Position numbers and translations under genes: made by a program. The notes beneath the pieces were generated by a model. That model worked only from the letters and a program-made list of their open reading frames with translations, did no database searches and was not told the DNA's origin. DNA of 64,000 nucleotides from Otatea glauca (Eukaryota > Streptophyta > Magnoliopsida > Poales > Poaceae): contig CM070711.1 of assembly GCA_036346275.1 (NCBI GenBank), positions 62,411,078 through 62,475,077 of the forward strand. The letters are read 5' to 3'. Below are positions 12,287 through 24,170 of this stretch, piece by piece. Numbering within the stretch: the stretch's first letter is position 1; each line of letters opens with the position of its first letter.

Positions 12287-12649
12287 GTGAAAACCACATT
12301 TAACATGAAAACTCCGTGAAACCACGTGTACAAGTTTTAAAAATTCTCAAAAAATTATCATACGTAGGGGAGGTGAGCTTCTACAATCCTACAAAATTTG
12401 AATACCAAACTCGATCGCATTTGAAAGATATGAAAAAGACAAGCAACAAAATAAATTATGCTAAACAGTGAAAGTCACTATTTAGGTTGAATTTGTCTTT
12501 TTCATATCTTTAAAATGCTATTGAGTTTGGTCTTCAAATTTTGTAGGATTGTAGAAACTCACCTCTCCTATGTATGTTAATTTTTTGAGAATTTTTTAAA
12601 ACTTGTACACACGGGTTTTATGGAGTTTTTACGGTAAAGATGGTTTTCA
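12287..12649. mobile_element. Fold-back (long-TIR) MITE
   Basis: Two long arms face each other: 12287-12453 and 12494-12649. Both contain GACAAAAAG-type ends and share blocks such as TTCTACAATCCTACAAAATTT, read forward on the left and as its complement on the right, and GTGTACAAGTTTTAAAAA. The spacer is about 40 bp. The structure fits a Mutator-like or fold-back MITE. A target duplication could not be fixed because both flanks are low complexity (TATATA). Confidence 0.7.
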
Positions 12650-14103
12650 ATGGATATATAATCCCACACATATATATATATATATACACACGGTATAATG
12701 GTAATGTATCGCTTCAAAAGCCAAACCAGTATGATATCTGAAATGATGGGGACAAGGACGATAGATAGTAGACTTGATACAGGAGGAAGACGTGAGGTGA
12801 GAAGATAAGGATGAGTGGCCCTATGGCTGCTGGAATTTTACCTCAAATATGATGCATAATACTATTTTGAGTAGTACTTCTATATTTTCTCTTATAATAT
12901 AAGTTAGGCAAATCGTTAAGTAAGCGAAAAGGTAAGTACTTGTTATTTTTCATCTGTACTTTACGCTGTGCATATACAAAGCTTACATGTTCAAACTCGT
13001 ATGTAACACGGAGGCCAGTATCGGTACAATGCATGACCATGTAACATATCAAGTAAAAAAGTTGCTAAGTACTATTTTGTTAGGATACAAAAGTAAGATT
13101 ATCCAATATGTCTCGAAAAGGCTAAATCACATTGAAATAGGATTATCCCATATTGTTTCCCCTTCAAAAACCAAATCCCCAAAACACAAGCCTTTTTTAA
13201 GATTAGAGTAAATTGCACTTTGTAGCGGGTAAGTTTACATGAGTTTCGCTTTGCACCAGTTTTAGCTAATACTTTCGCTTTGCACCACCCTAACTGAAAT
13301 AATGTTTCACATTGCACTAGCTTCAACGCAACACCCATTCAGCAACGCCAGCTTTGCCCCCGACTTCGGCGGCACCACGACGGCAACCACAGTCTCACCC
13401 CCTCACGCCGCCTCTCTGCACTGTCCGAGAGCAACCAGAGATACTTCCTGGAGGAGATTGTGGCTCTGCCGCCGACCAAGATAGGCGTCGCCTCCACCAA
13501 GTTCCTGCTCAGGTTGCTCCATGCGGTGATGCTCCTCCATTTGTCATCAATTTGTCTGCCTTTCGGCCCCTACTCACTCCTGCAGTACCGAACAGAACGA
13601 AACTCACTTCCAGGCTCCTTCTCTATCAAAGCCCTTTTTTTAGAAAAAAAAAAGTGAGAATGCACGGTCTGTGCATTGATGCTATGGTGGAAGAATATGA
13701 TATCTGACCGAACTTCCCCTTATGACACTGTACTTTGATAATTCAAGAAGAAAACTGTACCTCGTTTTTCAGAGTATATCTCAGTACTACTTAGATTGAA
13801 CCGAACAAATTGATTAGCTATCTTTTCTTCTCTCCATTTCAAAAGTTCCATTTTTTGCATTTGATATTTCATTTTACCGTGAAACTTATTTTAGAACTTT
13901 TTTAGGGTGAAACTAGCAATGGCATATATATTAGTGCTTGCTTGTTATAAGAGGCAAATCTACCAGACTATACCACTAAGCATCCAAGCATTATCAAATA
14001 TATATCGGTCACTTGAATCCGGTGCGCGAATATAATAACGGGGTTCCACATTCTATGTGCTGATTTAAATAAGTTTGAGTCAATTCCCGTAAACAAACAT
14101 ACG
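12650..14103. other. Unassigned intergenic sequence
   Basis: There is a (TA)n/(CA)n tract near 12660-12690, a short region repeating CGCTTTGCACCA at 13240-13290, and a GC-rich patch at 13350-13560 without a recognisable product. No gene is supported. Confidence 0.3.
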
Positions 14104-14757
14104 TGTCGAAAATTAGAAATCAATAATAAATTTATAACTTCGAATGCTTTCGGGTTAGTAAAGTCAAGCACGAAAACAGTGGCACACGATGTATACAGGT
14201 TCGACCCTCGGATGGAGTAACACCCTACTTCCTATGCGGATGATATATGTATATGGTAGATCAAGAACAAAGGGAATTATCTAGCCCTAGTTACAATGAA
14301 GATTGGATCTAGGCGATGGTTAAACTATGGCTGGAGGTTGACAAAGCGTGAGTCGTCAGCTCCTGATTACTCTGCATCTTGTAAAAGCTCTAAAAAGCCT
14401 TATCTTCTTCTCTGGTTTTGGAAGTCTTGCCTTGAGGACCCCTATCCTGGCTTTATATAGTCGGGGTAGCCTGACCTCAGGTTGAGTTGTAGTCGGTTTG
14501 AGATACCAGATCGTAGCCGATGAGGAGTCAATCATCGTATGATCTTCGTAGCATATCCAAACTTCCCTGTATACTAGGCGTACTTAAGTTGGTTTCCTCG
14601 TACGGGAAAAACGATCGAGTCCTTCCTAATATGGAAATATCCCCTCCGCGTATATCTTATCCCATAGAATCGGCCCGTGATATCCGGAGTTTCTATATGT
14701 CGCTATATCCTTCACGTATCCTGCACGTATGCATACCCTATGTTTAGATATTTGATA
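14104..14757 (-). repeat. 3' LTR of the Tat element
   Basis: Matches 23428-24073 over its length with scattered differences (for example GACCCTCGGATGG here, GAGCCCCCGGATGG there). Just inside it, on the minus strand, the purine-rich AGTTCAGGGGCTAC at about 14772-14758 is the likely polypurine tract. Confidence 0.9.
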
Positions 14758-16552
14758 GTAGCCCCTGAACTCTGCCCAGTGGAGGGTCCGTTCAAGCGTT
14801 TGGTCGATTACTGCCAAGTTCTGACTTGGTCGAGTAATGCCACGCCGGCTTGCGGTTGAATGATTCAAGTATATTGGGGATCGCTAAGTATCGAGTAGGG
14901 ATGCTGCTGGGTTGAGCGCCCTGCTATCAGCCCAACTCGAGTCCTTAGGGCAGCCACAAGTTACTCGATGTCAACCTATCGAGTTGACTCTGAGTAGAGT
15001 TGGAAAAAATTTAAAAAATCTAAACGTTGGGCAATTGAGCATTTATTGCTCTCGTCTGCAACGTCAAGATTGGTGCAGTGCAATCATTCCGCCTTTCTCG
15101 CCGATTGAGGCGTCGTGCTGTGGGGAATGAACCGTTCGACTGGAGAGAAGATTTTAGCTTATAAATTTCCGGATCCGGAATTGTAGCCATTCCCCTCCTT
15201 TTTGCCTCCAGTCTTATTCTCGAAGCCTCTGTCGTGCTCCTTAAACCCTAGCGCCGCCACCTTCGGAAAATTTGTCCTCCATCTTTCAATGGCATCCAGC
15301 CCTTCAGCCAGTGGCGGAGTTGTCCCTTGTCGGCGATGATGACGACGCCAGCTAGAATTTTTAGGCTTGAACATGCCGATGTAATGGTGCTACTGTGGTC
15401 TTTAATAACAATGCTAATTAATCTGCTTGTCTATCGTGCTTTGCTTGCTATTTTCTTGTCGATGAAATAGAGTAACACAAGTAGATGTAAATCTGATTTA
15501 GCACTCATAGACTCTCAATAAGAAGCTTCGTTGCCAAATGAATGACTGATTGTATCTGCGCACAAGGCTAAAAAACTTTCATCAAATAGCTAAGCCCCCG
15601 AGCATACACTCGGAGAGGCCTTATATCATAAACACTATCTCAAGCGAAGTGAAAACTACATGATTTTTTGCAAGCCTTTATCAACCATACAACTTAAACT
15701 TTGTAGCAATCAAGAATTTCTTGAGCAGTGCATGTAGAATTGACTAGAGGCCTCGTCTCCCGCCTTTCGCTGAGCTTTAGATGTCTGACAATCTAGTGCT
15801 CGTACACGCGCAGGATAGAATCGCTCGTCGTTGGGTTCAGGCATGGCCACACTTTGGTTTTGCTTGCTACTATGCTAAGTACGTGATCGAGTAAATGTGT
15901 GCAAGAAATCGCATGTAAAAGAAATAAATAAATTATGCCTACAACGCCCGCTCGATAACAGTATCGACCAAGAAATAGAATAAGATACCGAGTTACCTAT
16001 AGCCCCCGACTCCTTACTTGATGATATCATCGAGTAGGGAGTAGAGTGTCGTAAGCACAACATCGTGATGTATCCCCCAACTCTTTGCTCGATAGCTGGA
16101 TCGAGTGAAACGTGAAGCATCAGCACCACAGATACCTATCGTGACTCCGAACCCTTTATTCGATAGACGTATCGACCCGAGAGTGGAGCCAAGTATAAGG
16201 TTAGTTTGACCAGCAAAAATCGAGCGATGTAGCCACCGACTTCCTGCTCAATAACCATATCGAGAAGAAAGTAGAGCATAAACTTAAAAAATAGTGGCCC
16301 TCGGCCATACACTCAGGCGTATGAGCCCCCGAGTATATTAGTAAGGCCCAGCATTTATTTATTTATTTATTAAGATTCAAACGGTTGGACAATGTTGCCG
16401 TCTTCGCGCCTCCTCGGCTTCCACACGGTGCGTCATAATTTAGCGTCTGTTTGATTTCCGTATTTACGTGGAAGTACAATAGACGCCCCGTGGATTGGGA
16501 CCGACGTGAAGCTTGATGGAGCGGTTGCCATAGCGCAACCCATTTCCAGAGC

Positions 16553-17132
16553 TATAAATAGACGGGACTCGTAGTCGTCTGCCACAATCCGTTCTCTTGT
16601 CTTCCGCTCGTAGCGCCTTAGTTTTTCAACCGCACCCATGGCCTCTACTCTACCATCTTCCCCGTCCGTGGAGATCCTTGGAGAATCCCCTCCCCCGACG
16701 CCGTTGGCCGTAGTCTCTCCAAGGCGAATCATCATCAGCTCCGATGAAGGGGAGGAGATCGACTGGGAGGCCATTGAGAGGGAGGTCTGGCCGGAGGAGA
16801 AGATGAGGTCACTAGTAAACTAAAGGGCACCGTCAAAGAAGACGATGCCGTCTCCGACACCCTCGCGAGAGCAGATGCCACTGCCACCACCAGAGGAGAA
16901 GAAGGTGAAGCTGTTGCCGACGGAGAAGAAGGTGAAGGTCAAAACAGCTTCATCAGCTCGTTGCCCTCTCGCGCTTCACGCTCTACCGACGCTCCGAGGC
17001 TTTTGACGACGAAGAGGTCGCCTCCTCCATCGGCAAGCGGTCGCGTCTTCGCATCCTCTTCTGGCCCGTACCGAGGGCGCAGGCCCATCTCGGGGACCAT
17101 CCTCTTCCAGTCCCCATGGATGCAGGGGAGAT
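16553..17132 (+). CDS. Antisense ORF inside the Tat element, with TATA box
   Basis: This lies on the strand opposite gag-pol, between integrase and the 3' LTR. A TATA box (TATAAATA, 16553-16560) sits 78 bp before an ATG at 16638. The first frame (16638-16823) encodes a proline/serine-rich start, then an acidic stretch (IIISSDEGEEIDWEAIERE). After a one-base shift near 16801 another frame continues, acidic and glycine-rich, to a TAG at about 17132. No enzyme domain is recognised. Some Tat-lineage elements such as maize Grande are known to carry antisense genes in this position; homology to those is inferred from position only. As assembled the ORF is split by the frameshift, so either it is decayed or a base is missing. 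Confidence 0.5.
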
Positions 17133-17570
17133 AGCGCGATGCCGCCGAGGACAAGTAGTAGTAGAGTACCTGCCTCAAATGTAATAGGATAACTTTTGTT
17201 AGTGAATTTTAATGAACTCATACTTACCTAAATTTTGGTTGCGATTCACTAATTTAGTTGCTTATGTATGAAATCTTCTCAGTTGATTGATGTTCCATGA
17301 GTTGTCAAGCATCGTTCCTTCCGACGTCGATAGCCGTACTAATCCAGATCGAGTTACTTCGACCACCATGTAGGGACCTTCCTATTTAGGTGATAGCTTA
17401 TTATAGTTATCTTGCTTCTGTACCTTTCATAGTACTAAGTCCTTGGCGGTGAACGCTCTTTCCTGGATTCTCTGGCCATGATATCTGTGTAAGGCTTGCT
17501 GATACTTAGCCGCTCGAATGGATGCTAGATCCTTGTACTCCTCGAGTATATTTACATCATCTGTTCGCAC

Positions 17571-18330
17571 CTACTCCTGTTCCTCTTTCGAGTAGCTGTA
17601 CACACGAGGTGACCTGAATGTTAACTCAGTTGAAAGCATTGCTTCTGCTCTGTAGACCAAGAAAAATGGTGTTTCACCAGTGGCTCGACTAGTCGACGTA
17701 CGAACAACCCATAGCACCAAGAGGAGTTCTTTCGCCCACCAGGTCGAGTAAGCCTTGAGCATATCGAACACATGGGTCTTGATCCCCTGCAGGATTATGC
17801 CATTGGCACACTCGACCTGACCGTTACTCTGAGGGTGAGCTACGGAAGCGAGCAAAGTTTGATACCCAATTCTTCACAAAAGGCTATGAAAGCGTTGCTT
17901 TTGAACCGGCTACCATTATCTGTGATTACTCGATTAGGGATGTCGAATCGAGTAACGATGCTCCTCATGAACTTCTTAGCCGCTTCTGAGGTGATGTTCC
18001 TGACAGGTTCGGCTTCGATATACTTGGTGAACGTGTCGATTGCCATGAACAAGAACTTGTAACCTCTTTGGACTCTTGGGAATGGTCCCAGGATATCCAA
18101 GCCCCAGATGGAGAAAGGCCAAGACAAATAAAAAGTTTGCAGGGCTTAGACTGGTCGGGTGGTTTGCTTACCATAAAATTGGCAGCTCTCGCACTTCTTC
18201 ACCAACTCGCAAGCATCCTAGAGGGCAGTCGGCCAATAGAACCTTTGTCAAAAAACCTTTCTGACTAAGGTGCGGTAGGACGCATGGTTACCGCAGATGC
18301 CTTCGTGGACATCGAGCGATATCATATTGC
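17571..18330 (-). pseudogene. Tat element integrase (broken)
   Basis: An integrase inserts the cDNA copy. On the minus strand an HHCC-type zinc region (His-Ala-Ser-Tyr near 18290, paired cysteines in a CESCQ context near 18195) precedes the catalytic core. Its acidic residues can be placed: Asp in GLDILGPF (about 18105-18080), Asp in ITDNGSRF (about 17927-17903) and Glu in NGQVECANG (about 17825-17800). The reading frame is broken between the zinc region and the core and again between the second Asp and the Glu, so no functional protein is encoded. It lies directly downstream of the second RNase H, as expected for a gypsy pol. Confidence 0.88.
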
Positions 18331-19035
18331 CCTCTTCTTGAGTGATGCACTTCATCAAGATTCCGTTACTCCCCTTTCGGTATAGCTTGCCGTCTATCAA
18401 TATGTATAGTTTGGACTTACGCGCAATTTTCTCGGATGATGCATCATCATCAGGGAGCTCCCGACCTTCGAGATAGGCTTGGAATGGAGTCATCCAAGTC
18501 GCTTCATGTTCGAGTAGTGCAGCTTCCGTGTCTGCGGACTCTGCCTCACTGACCCGACCAGACTGATGGTCGAGTTGGGTAGCATCTACCTCCCGTACGG
18601 GGGAGACTGATGGTTTGAGGAGTTTCTCGATGAAGACTCCTGTGGGTGTGGATGAACGGGACAAAGCGAGCCTAGCAACTTCGTCGGTGGCGGAGTTGTC
18701 ACTTCGCTTGACATGCCTTACCTCGAGCCCTTCGAACTTGTGCTCTAACTTGCGAACCTCCTTCAGATATGCCGACATGTTGTCATCCGAGCACTAGTAC
18801 TCCTTCTGCACTTGGTTTACGACTAACTGCGAGTCCCCTTTCACGAGTAGTCATCTGATCTCAGCAGCTATGTGAAGCTCGTATTCTGCAACATTGTTTG
18901 AAGCTTAAAAATCGAGTTGGATTACATATTTAAGCTCCTCACCTGTAGGGGATTTGAGCACGATGCCAAACCCGAGCCCTGAAGCGTGAGCGACCCATCA
19001 AAGAACATAGTCCAGTGGTCATCGACCGTCTCGCG
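18248..19035 (-). pseudogene. Tat element second (archaeal-type) RNase H (broken)
   Basis: A second RNase H domain follows the RT-linked RNase H. Recognisable motifs are FFDGS, NNVAEYEL and KGDSQLVVNQVQ, then YLKEVRKLEHKF with VRHVKRSDNSATDEVARLA. Acidic residues of the fold (Asp in FDGS, Glu in AEYEL, Asp in GDSQ, Asp in SATDE) are visible. Three in-frame stops interrupt the first half (about 18907-18795), so it is inactive. This domain is what separates Tat-lineage elements from other plant Ty3/gypsy lineages. Confidence 0.85.
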
Positions 19036-19239
19036 CTCTTTTTCCTCGACATGCGTCTACTCTGCGATGAAGTCCACCAAGGCTCCTAACTTGATGTTGG
19101 TTCGCGGTGCGAAGTCGAGCTCGAACTCGTTGAGTTCGATCGCCCACTATGCAATTCATCCTATTGCCTCTCGATTGCATATCACCTCCTTGAGCGGATA
19201 TGTCGTCATGACCGTAATCTTGCGCATCTGGAAGTAGTG

Positions 19240-19581
19240 TCACAACTTTCGGGAATTCATCAGGACGGCGTACAACATCTTCTGTACTTGAGGGTATCGT
19301 AGCTTGGCGTCATGCAGGACCTCGCTCACGTAGTACACTGGCTTCTGGACTTTGGCCTTCTTCTCGGGGCGATCTCGCTCGACCACCAAGACTGTGCTTA
19401 CTACTTGAGGGGTAGTTGTAAGGTACAAAAAGATCTCCTCTTTTTTGTTAGACAAGGTCAAAACTGATGGAGACGATAAGTACCTTTTCAGATCCCGAAA
19501 AGCTTCTTCTGCCCTCTTGGTCCACTCGAAAGTATCATGCTTCTTGAGCAATTTGAAGAAGGGTAGCCCTTGTTCACCCAT
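19240..19581 (-). pseudogene. Tat element RT-linked RNase H region
   Basis: The RT thumb/connection and first RNase H-like segment. Visible motifs are FEWTKRAEEAFRDLKRYL, the degenerate PVYYVSEVLHDAKLRYPQ and QKMLYAVLMNSRKL. The segment is open by itself but separated by frame breaks from the RT upstream and the second RNase H downstream. Confidence 0.85.
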
Positions 19582-19593
19582 CCGAGAGATGAA

Positions 19594-20440
19594 TCAACTA
19601 AGGGCTGCGATACAACCTGTGAGCTTTTGTACTTCCCTCGATGTCCGCGTAGAATGCATCTGGTCGATGGCCTCAATTTTACGTGGGTTGGCCTCGATGC
19701 CTCGATTGGACACCAGAAAATCGAGAAGCTTGCTGAACGGAACGCCGAACGTGCACTTCTCGGGGTTAAGCATCATTTGATACTTCCTGAGGTTATCGAA
19801 TGTTTTCTCGAGGTCACTGATTAAGGTGTTCCTGGTTTTTGACTTGACTACGATATCATCGACATACGCTTCCACGTTGCGCCCGATTTGGGACTTCAAA
19901 CAATTTTGAATACAGCGTTGATACGTAGCACCAGCACACTTCAAATCGAAAGGCATCTTAATATAACAGAATACACCGAAGGGAGTACTAAAAGCGGTTT
20001 ACTTCTCATCCTTTGTGGACATGCTAATTTGGTGATACCCCGAGTAGGCATCTAGGAAACTTAGCAATTCACAACCCGCATTAGATTCTACTATTTGGTC
20101 GATATGGGGAAGAGGAAAGGGATCATTGGGACATGCCTTGTTGAGGTCGGTGTAGTTGACGCACATCCTCCACTTGCCGTTGGGTTTCTTGACGAGGACA
20201 GGATTCGCCAGCCATGTCGGGTGACGGACTTTCTCGGATGAAGCCAGTCTTCAGGAGTTTGCAGACCTCCTCTTGTATGGCCTACTTCCTGTCTTCCGCA
20301 AATCTACGCTGCTTCTGCACCATAGGTCTGGCGCTAGGTTCCACAGCTAATCGGTGCTCGATCACCTCCTTGGGGACCCCGGGCATGACGGACGGTTGCG
20401 ACGCAAACACTTCGCGGTTTGCTCGAAGAAAGGTGACGAG
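19594..20440 (-). pseudogene. Tat element reverse transcriptase (broken)
   Basis: RT copies the element RNA into DNA. The metal-binding YVDD box is at 19866-19855 (context EAYVDDIVVKSK). KMPFDLKCAGATYQ lies upstream of it and NPEKCTFGV downstream. Upstream, a frame with an NYTDLNKACPND-type motif ends at an in-frame TAA (20001-19999) just before TAFSTPFG. MPFD in place of the usual MPFG is another deviation. The domain follows the protease and precedes the RNase H segment, so pol order is normal, but the gene cannot give an intact enzyme. Confidence 0.88.
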
Positions 20441-20449
20441 CTCGAGTTC

Positions 20450-22058
20450 CTATTTGGGGTCAAGGTCGGCACATACCTTGACTGTCTTGGAAGGCTCCAA
20501 CAGATCTAATGGCACTGTCTTGATACCTCCATCGGTCTTCTTGTCCTTTTTGCCATCCTCGGCAGGGCCCTTAGCGTCACTGTTGGATGCAAGAGCCTTG
20601 TCGATGCTCTTGAACTTTTGGCGCTTGGCTCCCCCGCTGTCGGCACTGGCTGCCGATCCACAGAGGTGCTCGACCATCTCCAGACATTTCTTATCGCACC
20701 TGACCACTGCGCTCTGGTCTCCCTTGATTGTAAGAACTCCTTTTAGTGTCAGCATCTTGATGGTCTGGTACGCGTAGTACACCACAGCCATGAACTTGGC
20801 TAGCATTGGGCGGCCTAGGATCATGCTGTAGGCAGTCTCAAAATCTACCACATCAAAAAGGATCTTTTTGGTGCGGAAATTGTTCAGTGTGCCAAATGTG
20901 ACAGGCTGCTTGATCCGGACGAGGGGCATCGAAGATGATCGCGGAGTTATGCCATGGAACGGCTCGGCTCCAGCTTTGATCTCTGTCCGGGGAATCCACA
21001 TGTTCTCCAACATTTTCGCGAAGATGAGGTTCAATGAGCTACCTCCATCGATCAAGGTTCGGGTGACCTTAACGTTGATGATGGTGGGCTCAACTACCAC
21101 AGGATATCGACCCGGATGCGGGACCACAGCTGGATGATCTGATTGGTCGAAGGTGATTGGTACTTCCGACCACTTTAGGAATCTGAGGGGAGCCGGTGTG
21201 GCCAGATTGACCTCCCTTTCGACTGCCTTGCACTGTCTTTTAGACTCATACGTGGCAGATCCCCCAAAGATGTGTGCCAGCTTTTGATCAGCCCTGTGGT
21301 ATTCGGGCTCATTGTCTTGGGGCTTCTCTTTGGCCTGCTCGACTCCTCGCTCAGTGAGGGCATCCTTGGGCTTCTCTTGGACCTTCTTACTGATCACTTG
21401 GCTTTTGTCGAAGTCATGTTTGTCTGTGTGGTGAACTGGGCAGTATTTGCCTCCACCACGGCTTTGACCCTTGTTGTCGTTAGTGTTGCGCGCCTTGCCT
21501 CTTTCGATCGTGGCTACGGTGGAGTCACTTTTGCGCTTCTCTCTGCGGTTTTTATTCTTCTTCGCCCCTTGCTTGGACGACTCGGGTTTGTCGTCGCCGG
21601 ACTTGGGGTCGTCGATATGGTCTCGAGCTTCGGCACGTGTGGCGTACTTATTCGCCCACTCGAAAAGCTCATTGGTGGTTCTGATATTTCGAGTGGCGAG
21701 TTTTCCCTTCAACTCCCTATCATTGATGCCGTTCTCGAAGGGCGACTATGACCGCCTCGTTCGAGATGTCAGGAATCGAGTTGCGCTTGTCGCTGAAGTG
21801 TCAGATGAAGCTGCGCAATGACTCCCCCGGCTTATGTATTACTCGATGCAAGTCACTGTGCGTTCCGGGGCGTTCATACGTGCCTTGAAAGTTGGCGATG
21901 AACTGGACCCGCAACTCTTCCCATGATGATATTGATTGAGGTGGAGGTTGAGTAACCAGGATCTCGCTGCACCATCCAGGGTGGTCAGCAAGTAATTGGC
22001 CATTACCTTCTCGTTTCCTCCGGTAGCCCTCATGACTGTAATATAAATATGCAGCCAC
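20450..22058 (-). pseudogene. Tat element gag core and aspartic protease
   Basis: The gag core (Retrotrans_gag type) reads SSWEELRVQFIANFQGTYER and LHRVIHKPGESLRSFI at 22058-21801, then a frame break. A 420-residue open frame (21712-20450) follows. It carries a basic, lysine-rich stretch, a modified zinc-knuckle-like motif (KYCPVHHTDKHDF, about 21453-21410) and the protease motif LIDGGSSLN (about 21058-21032), where the catalytic Asp-Gly-Gly sits in the DTG position. Gag forms the virus-like particle and the protease cleaves the polyprotein. The knuckle lacks the usual CCHC spacing, as in other Tat/Athila-like gags. Confidence 0.82.
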
Positions 22059-23427
22059 TTGACGGGGTTGATCTTACCTGAGTACTTCTCGACGGGGCCT
22101 GGCTTGAACTTGTTCAGCCATCTAACTACGCGGAGCTCAGGGGTGAAAGCCTTGCACCCTTCATCAACATCCTCAGGTGTCGCCTGTCGAGGACATTGCA
22201 GTTCTCCTTATCAAAGAGGGAACCTATGCCGTGCCGGTGAGCGCCCCCTCGAGGGTGGAGATTCACCCTGTCGGGCCCGGCGCATGGGAGATCGGCCCCT
22301 CGAAGATGGGGACTCGTTTTCCCGTCACTCACGATCTTCCTGGTAGCATTCCTCCCTTCGATCGCGAAGGACGTCACGCAAATCTCGTCGATCGTGAGGA
22401 ATACGATCTCAAAGATCCTCGAGACGTCTCTGATGGGGGTTGGAGTGAACTAACCTGGAAGCACGCTGGTTGGAGCTAGCAACCGCCGATCTTGCTGCTC
22501 GATGGCGATCGTGGTTTGGTCCCGGTAGTTGGCTGGGGCGTCCAGACCTCGAGTTGGCTGCTGGAGTGGTCTGAGCTTGCGTTGCATCGAGTAGTGTTTT
22601 CATCTGGTTGAACACTGGAGTCATTGGGTTGCCCAGATTCAGTGGTGGAAGGGATTTCAGCAGCATGTGAGTGCACTGGACTTTTGCCTCAGGAGTGCTG
22701 AAGATGTCGCTGTTGTGGCTCTAGCGGGATGCTACTCCTAGGGCGTGGCCGGGCCTACTGTTGTGGTTGAGCTGTCGAGGGTTTTGCTGTCCCTGAAGAT
22801 CCCGCGCCACGAGCGGACATCGCTGGATTATCGAGATCAAGTTGTTTCAACAAAGTTGGCCACGATTCCGCTTGTGGCCGCGCTACTAGATCACGCCGAT
22901 GATTTGTAGTATTAGGAGCAACAACGCTTGCGTGATCTTGAGGTGTTGTGCATAGGGGATCCGGCGTCCCGACCTTCTCGCGCGCCTATCCTCGGATTCC
23001 TTTCTTGGGAACTCCCGACGAGAGCACCGTTGTTGGCTCCGCCATGAACACGCATCGATCCGCTTGGTCGCTGCCCGGCCGTTGCCACTGCCGCCGCTGC
23101 GCTGGCCGCCGTGGCGCCGCTTTCACTATCACTCTCAGTCTCGACGTACCTGAGAACGTTGGGCTCTATAGGATCGAAGTCTATGAAGCACATCTCTCAG
23201 CGTGGATCCTAGCAGTGGGACTCGGTAAAGCCGATGTGCAATAGATCTCTGCCTGATCCCCATCGATATAGCATGGTTCCGAAGGCGATCTCAGATCCAA
23301 TTGTGGGTGCTTGGTCGATGGCGGTGATCAAGCAAAAATTGCCGCACGAGTTTCCGTCGGAGAATCCGACGTGACCGCACTCTGGAGACATGCTTGATCT
23401 GCAAAAAATAATTGAAGACGTGCCAAC
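22059..23427 (-). pseudogene. Tat element gag N-terminus and 5' leader
   Basis: Between the 5' LTR and the gag core lie frame-broken segments of the gag N-terminus, for example CFIDFDPIEPNVLRYVETES near 23190 and LLKSLPPLNLGNPMTPV near 22660. The 22255-23427 part is duplicated at 50098-51238. No intact start can be assigned, and the leader upstream of the first segment is non-coding. Confidence 0.65.
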
Positions 23428-24073
23428 TGTCGAAGGTTAGAAATCGACAATAAACTTATAACTTCAGGTACCTTTGGGTTAGTAAAGTCAAGCACGAAAA
23501 CAGTGGCACACGATGTATTCAGGTTCGAGCCCCCGGATGGAGTAACACCCTACTTCCTATGCGGATGATATATGTATATGGTGGATTAAGAACAAAGAGA
23601 ATTGTCTAGCCCTAGTTACAATAAAGATTGGATCTAGACGATGGTTAAACTATGGCTGGAGGTTGACGAAGGTGGGTCGTCGGCTCCTAGTTACTCTGCG
23701 CCTTGTAAAAGCTCTAAAAGTCTTCTTTCTTCTCTGGTTTTGGAAGTCTTGCCTTGAGGACCCCTACCCCGACCTTATATAGTCGGGGAGCCTGCATCAA
23801 AGTTGAGTTGTAGTCGGTTTGGGATATCGATCGAGCCGATAAGGAGTCCATCGTTGCATGATCTTCGTAGCATATCCAAACTTCCTTGGATATTAGGCGA
23901 CTCGAGTCGGTTTCTTCGCACGGAAAAGCGATCGAGTCCTTCCTAATATGGAAATATCCTCCGCTATAGCTTATCCCATAGAATCGGATCCGTGATATCC
24001 GGAGTTTCTATATGTCGCTATATCCTTCGCAGATCCTGCACGTGACGCATACCCAATATTTAGATATTCGACA
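23428..24073 (-). repeat. 5' LTR of the Tat element
   Basis: Begins TGTCGAAGG and ends TTCGACA. The minus-strand sequence next to it, GTTGGCACGTCTTC, occupies the primer-binding position, but I could not match it confidently to a tRNA 3' end. Confidence 0.9.
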
Positions 24074-24170
24074 ATATGATCCTCACATGCATGTAATCTC
24101 ACGCTATGAAACTAGTTGGACAATTTTAGGATGGCAATCGGTTGACACGCCCAAGCCGATCACCATATCA

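Larger units (their letters stand above)
14099..24078 (-). mobile_element. Ty3/gypsy (Tat lineage) LTR retrotransposon, inactivated
   Basis: Paired LTRs at 14104-14757 and 23428-24073 bound an internal region read on the minus strand in the order gag, protease, reverse transcriptase, RNase H, a second (archaeal-type) RNase H, integrase. The LTRs begin TGTCGAA and end TTCGACA (TTTGATA in the left copy). The flanks ATACG (14099-14103) and ATATG (24074-24078) form a 5-bp target duplication with one C/T difference. The extra RNase H after the RT-linked one is diagnostic of the Tat branch. Multiple stops and frameshifts make it non-autonomous now. A long non-pol segment between integrase and the 3' LTR carries an antisense ORF. 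Confidence 0.9.

Noticed and set aside
13302..13707. 117-codon ORF as a gene
   Set aside because: GC-rich patch with overlapping frames, no start context, splice or domain support.
20214..20777. 187-codon plus-strand ORF in the Tat element
   Set aside because: Shadow of the minus-strand gag-protease frame.
21272..21751. 159-codon hydrophobic plus-strand ORF resembling a membrane protein
   Set aside because: Antisense shadow of the charged gag region; the hydrophobicity follows from the complement of Lys/Glu/Asp codons.
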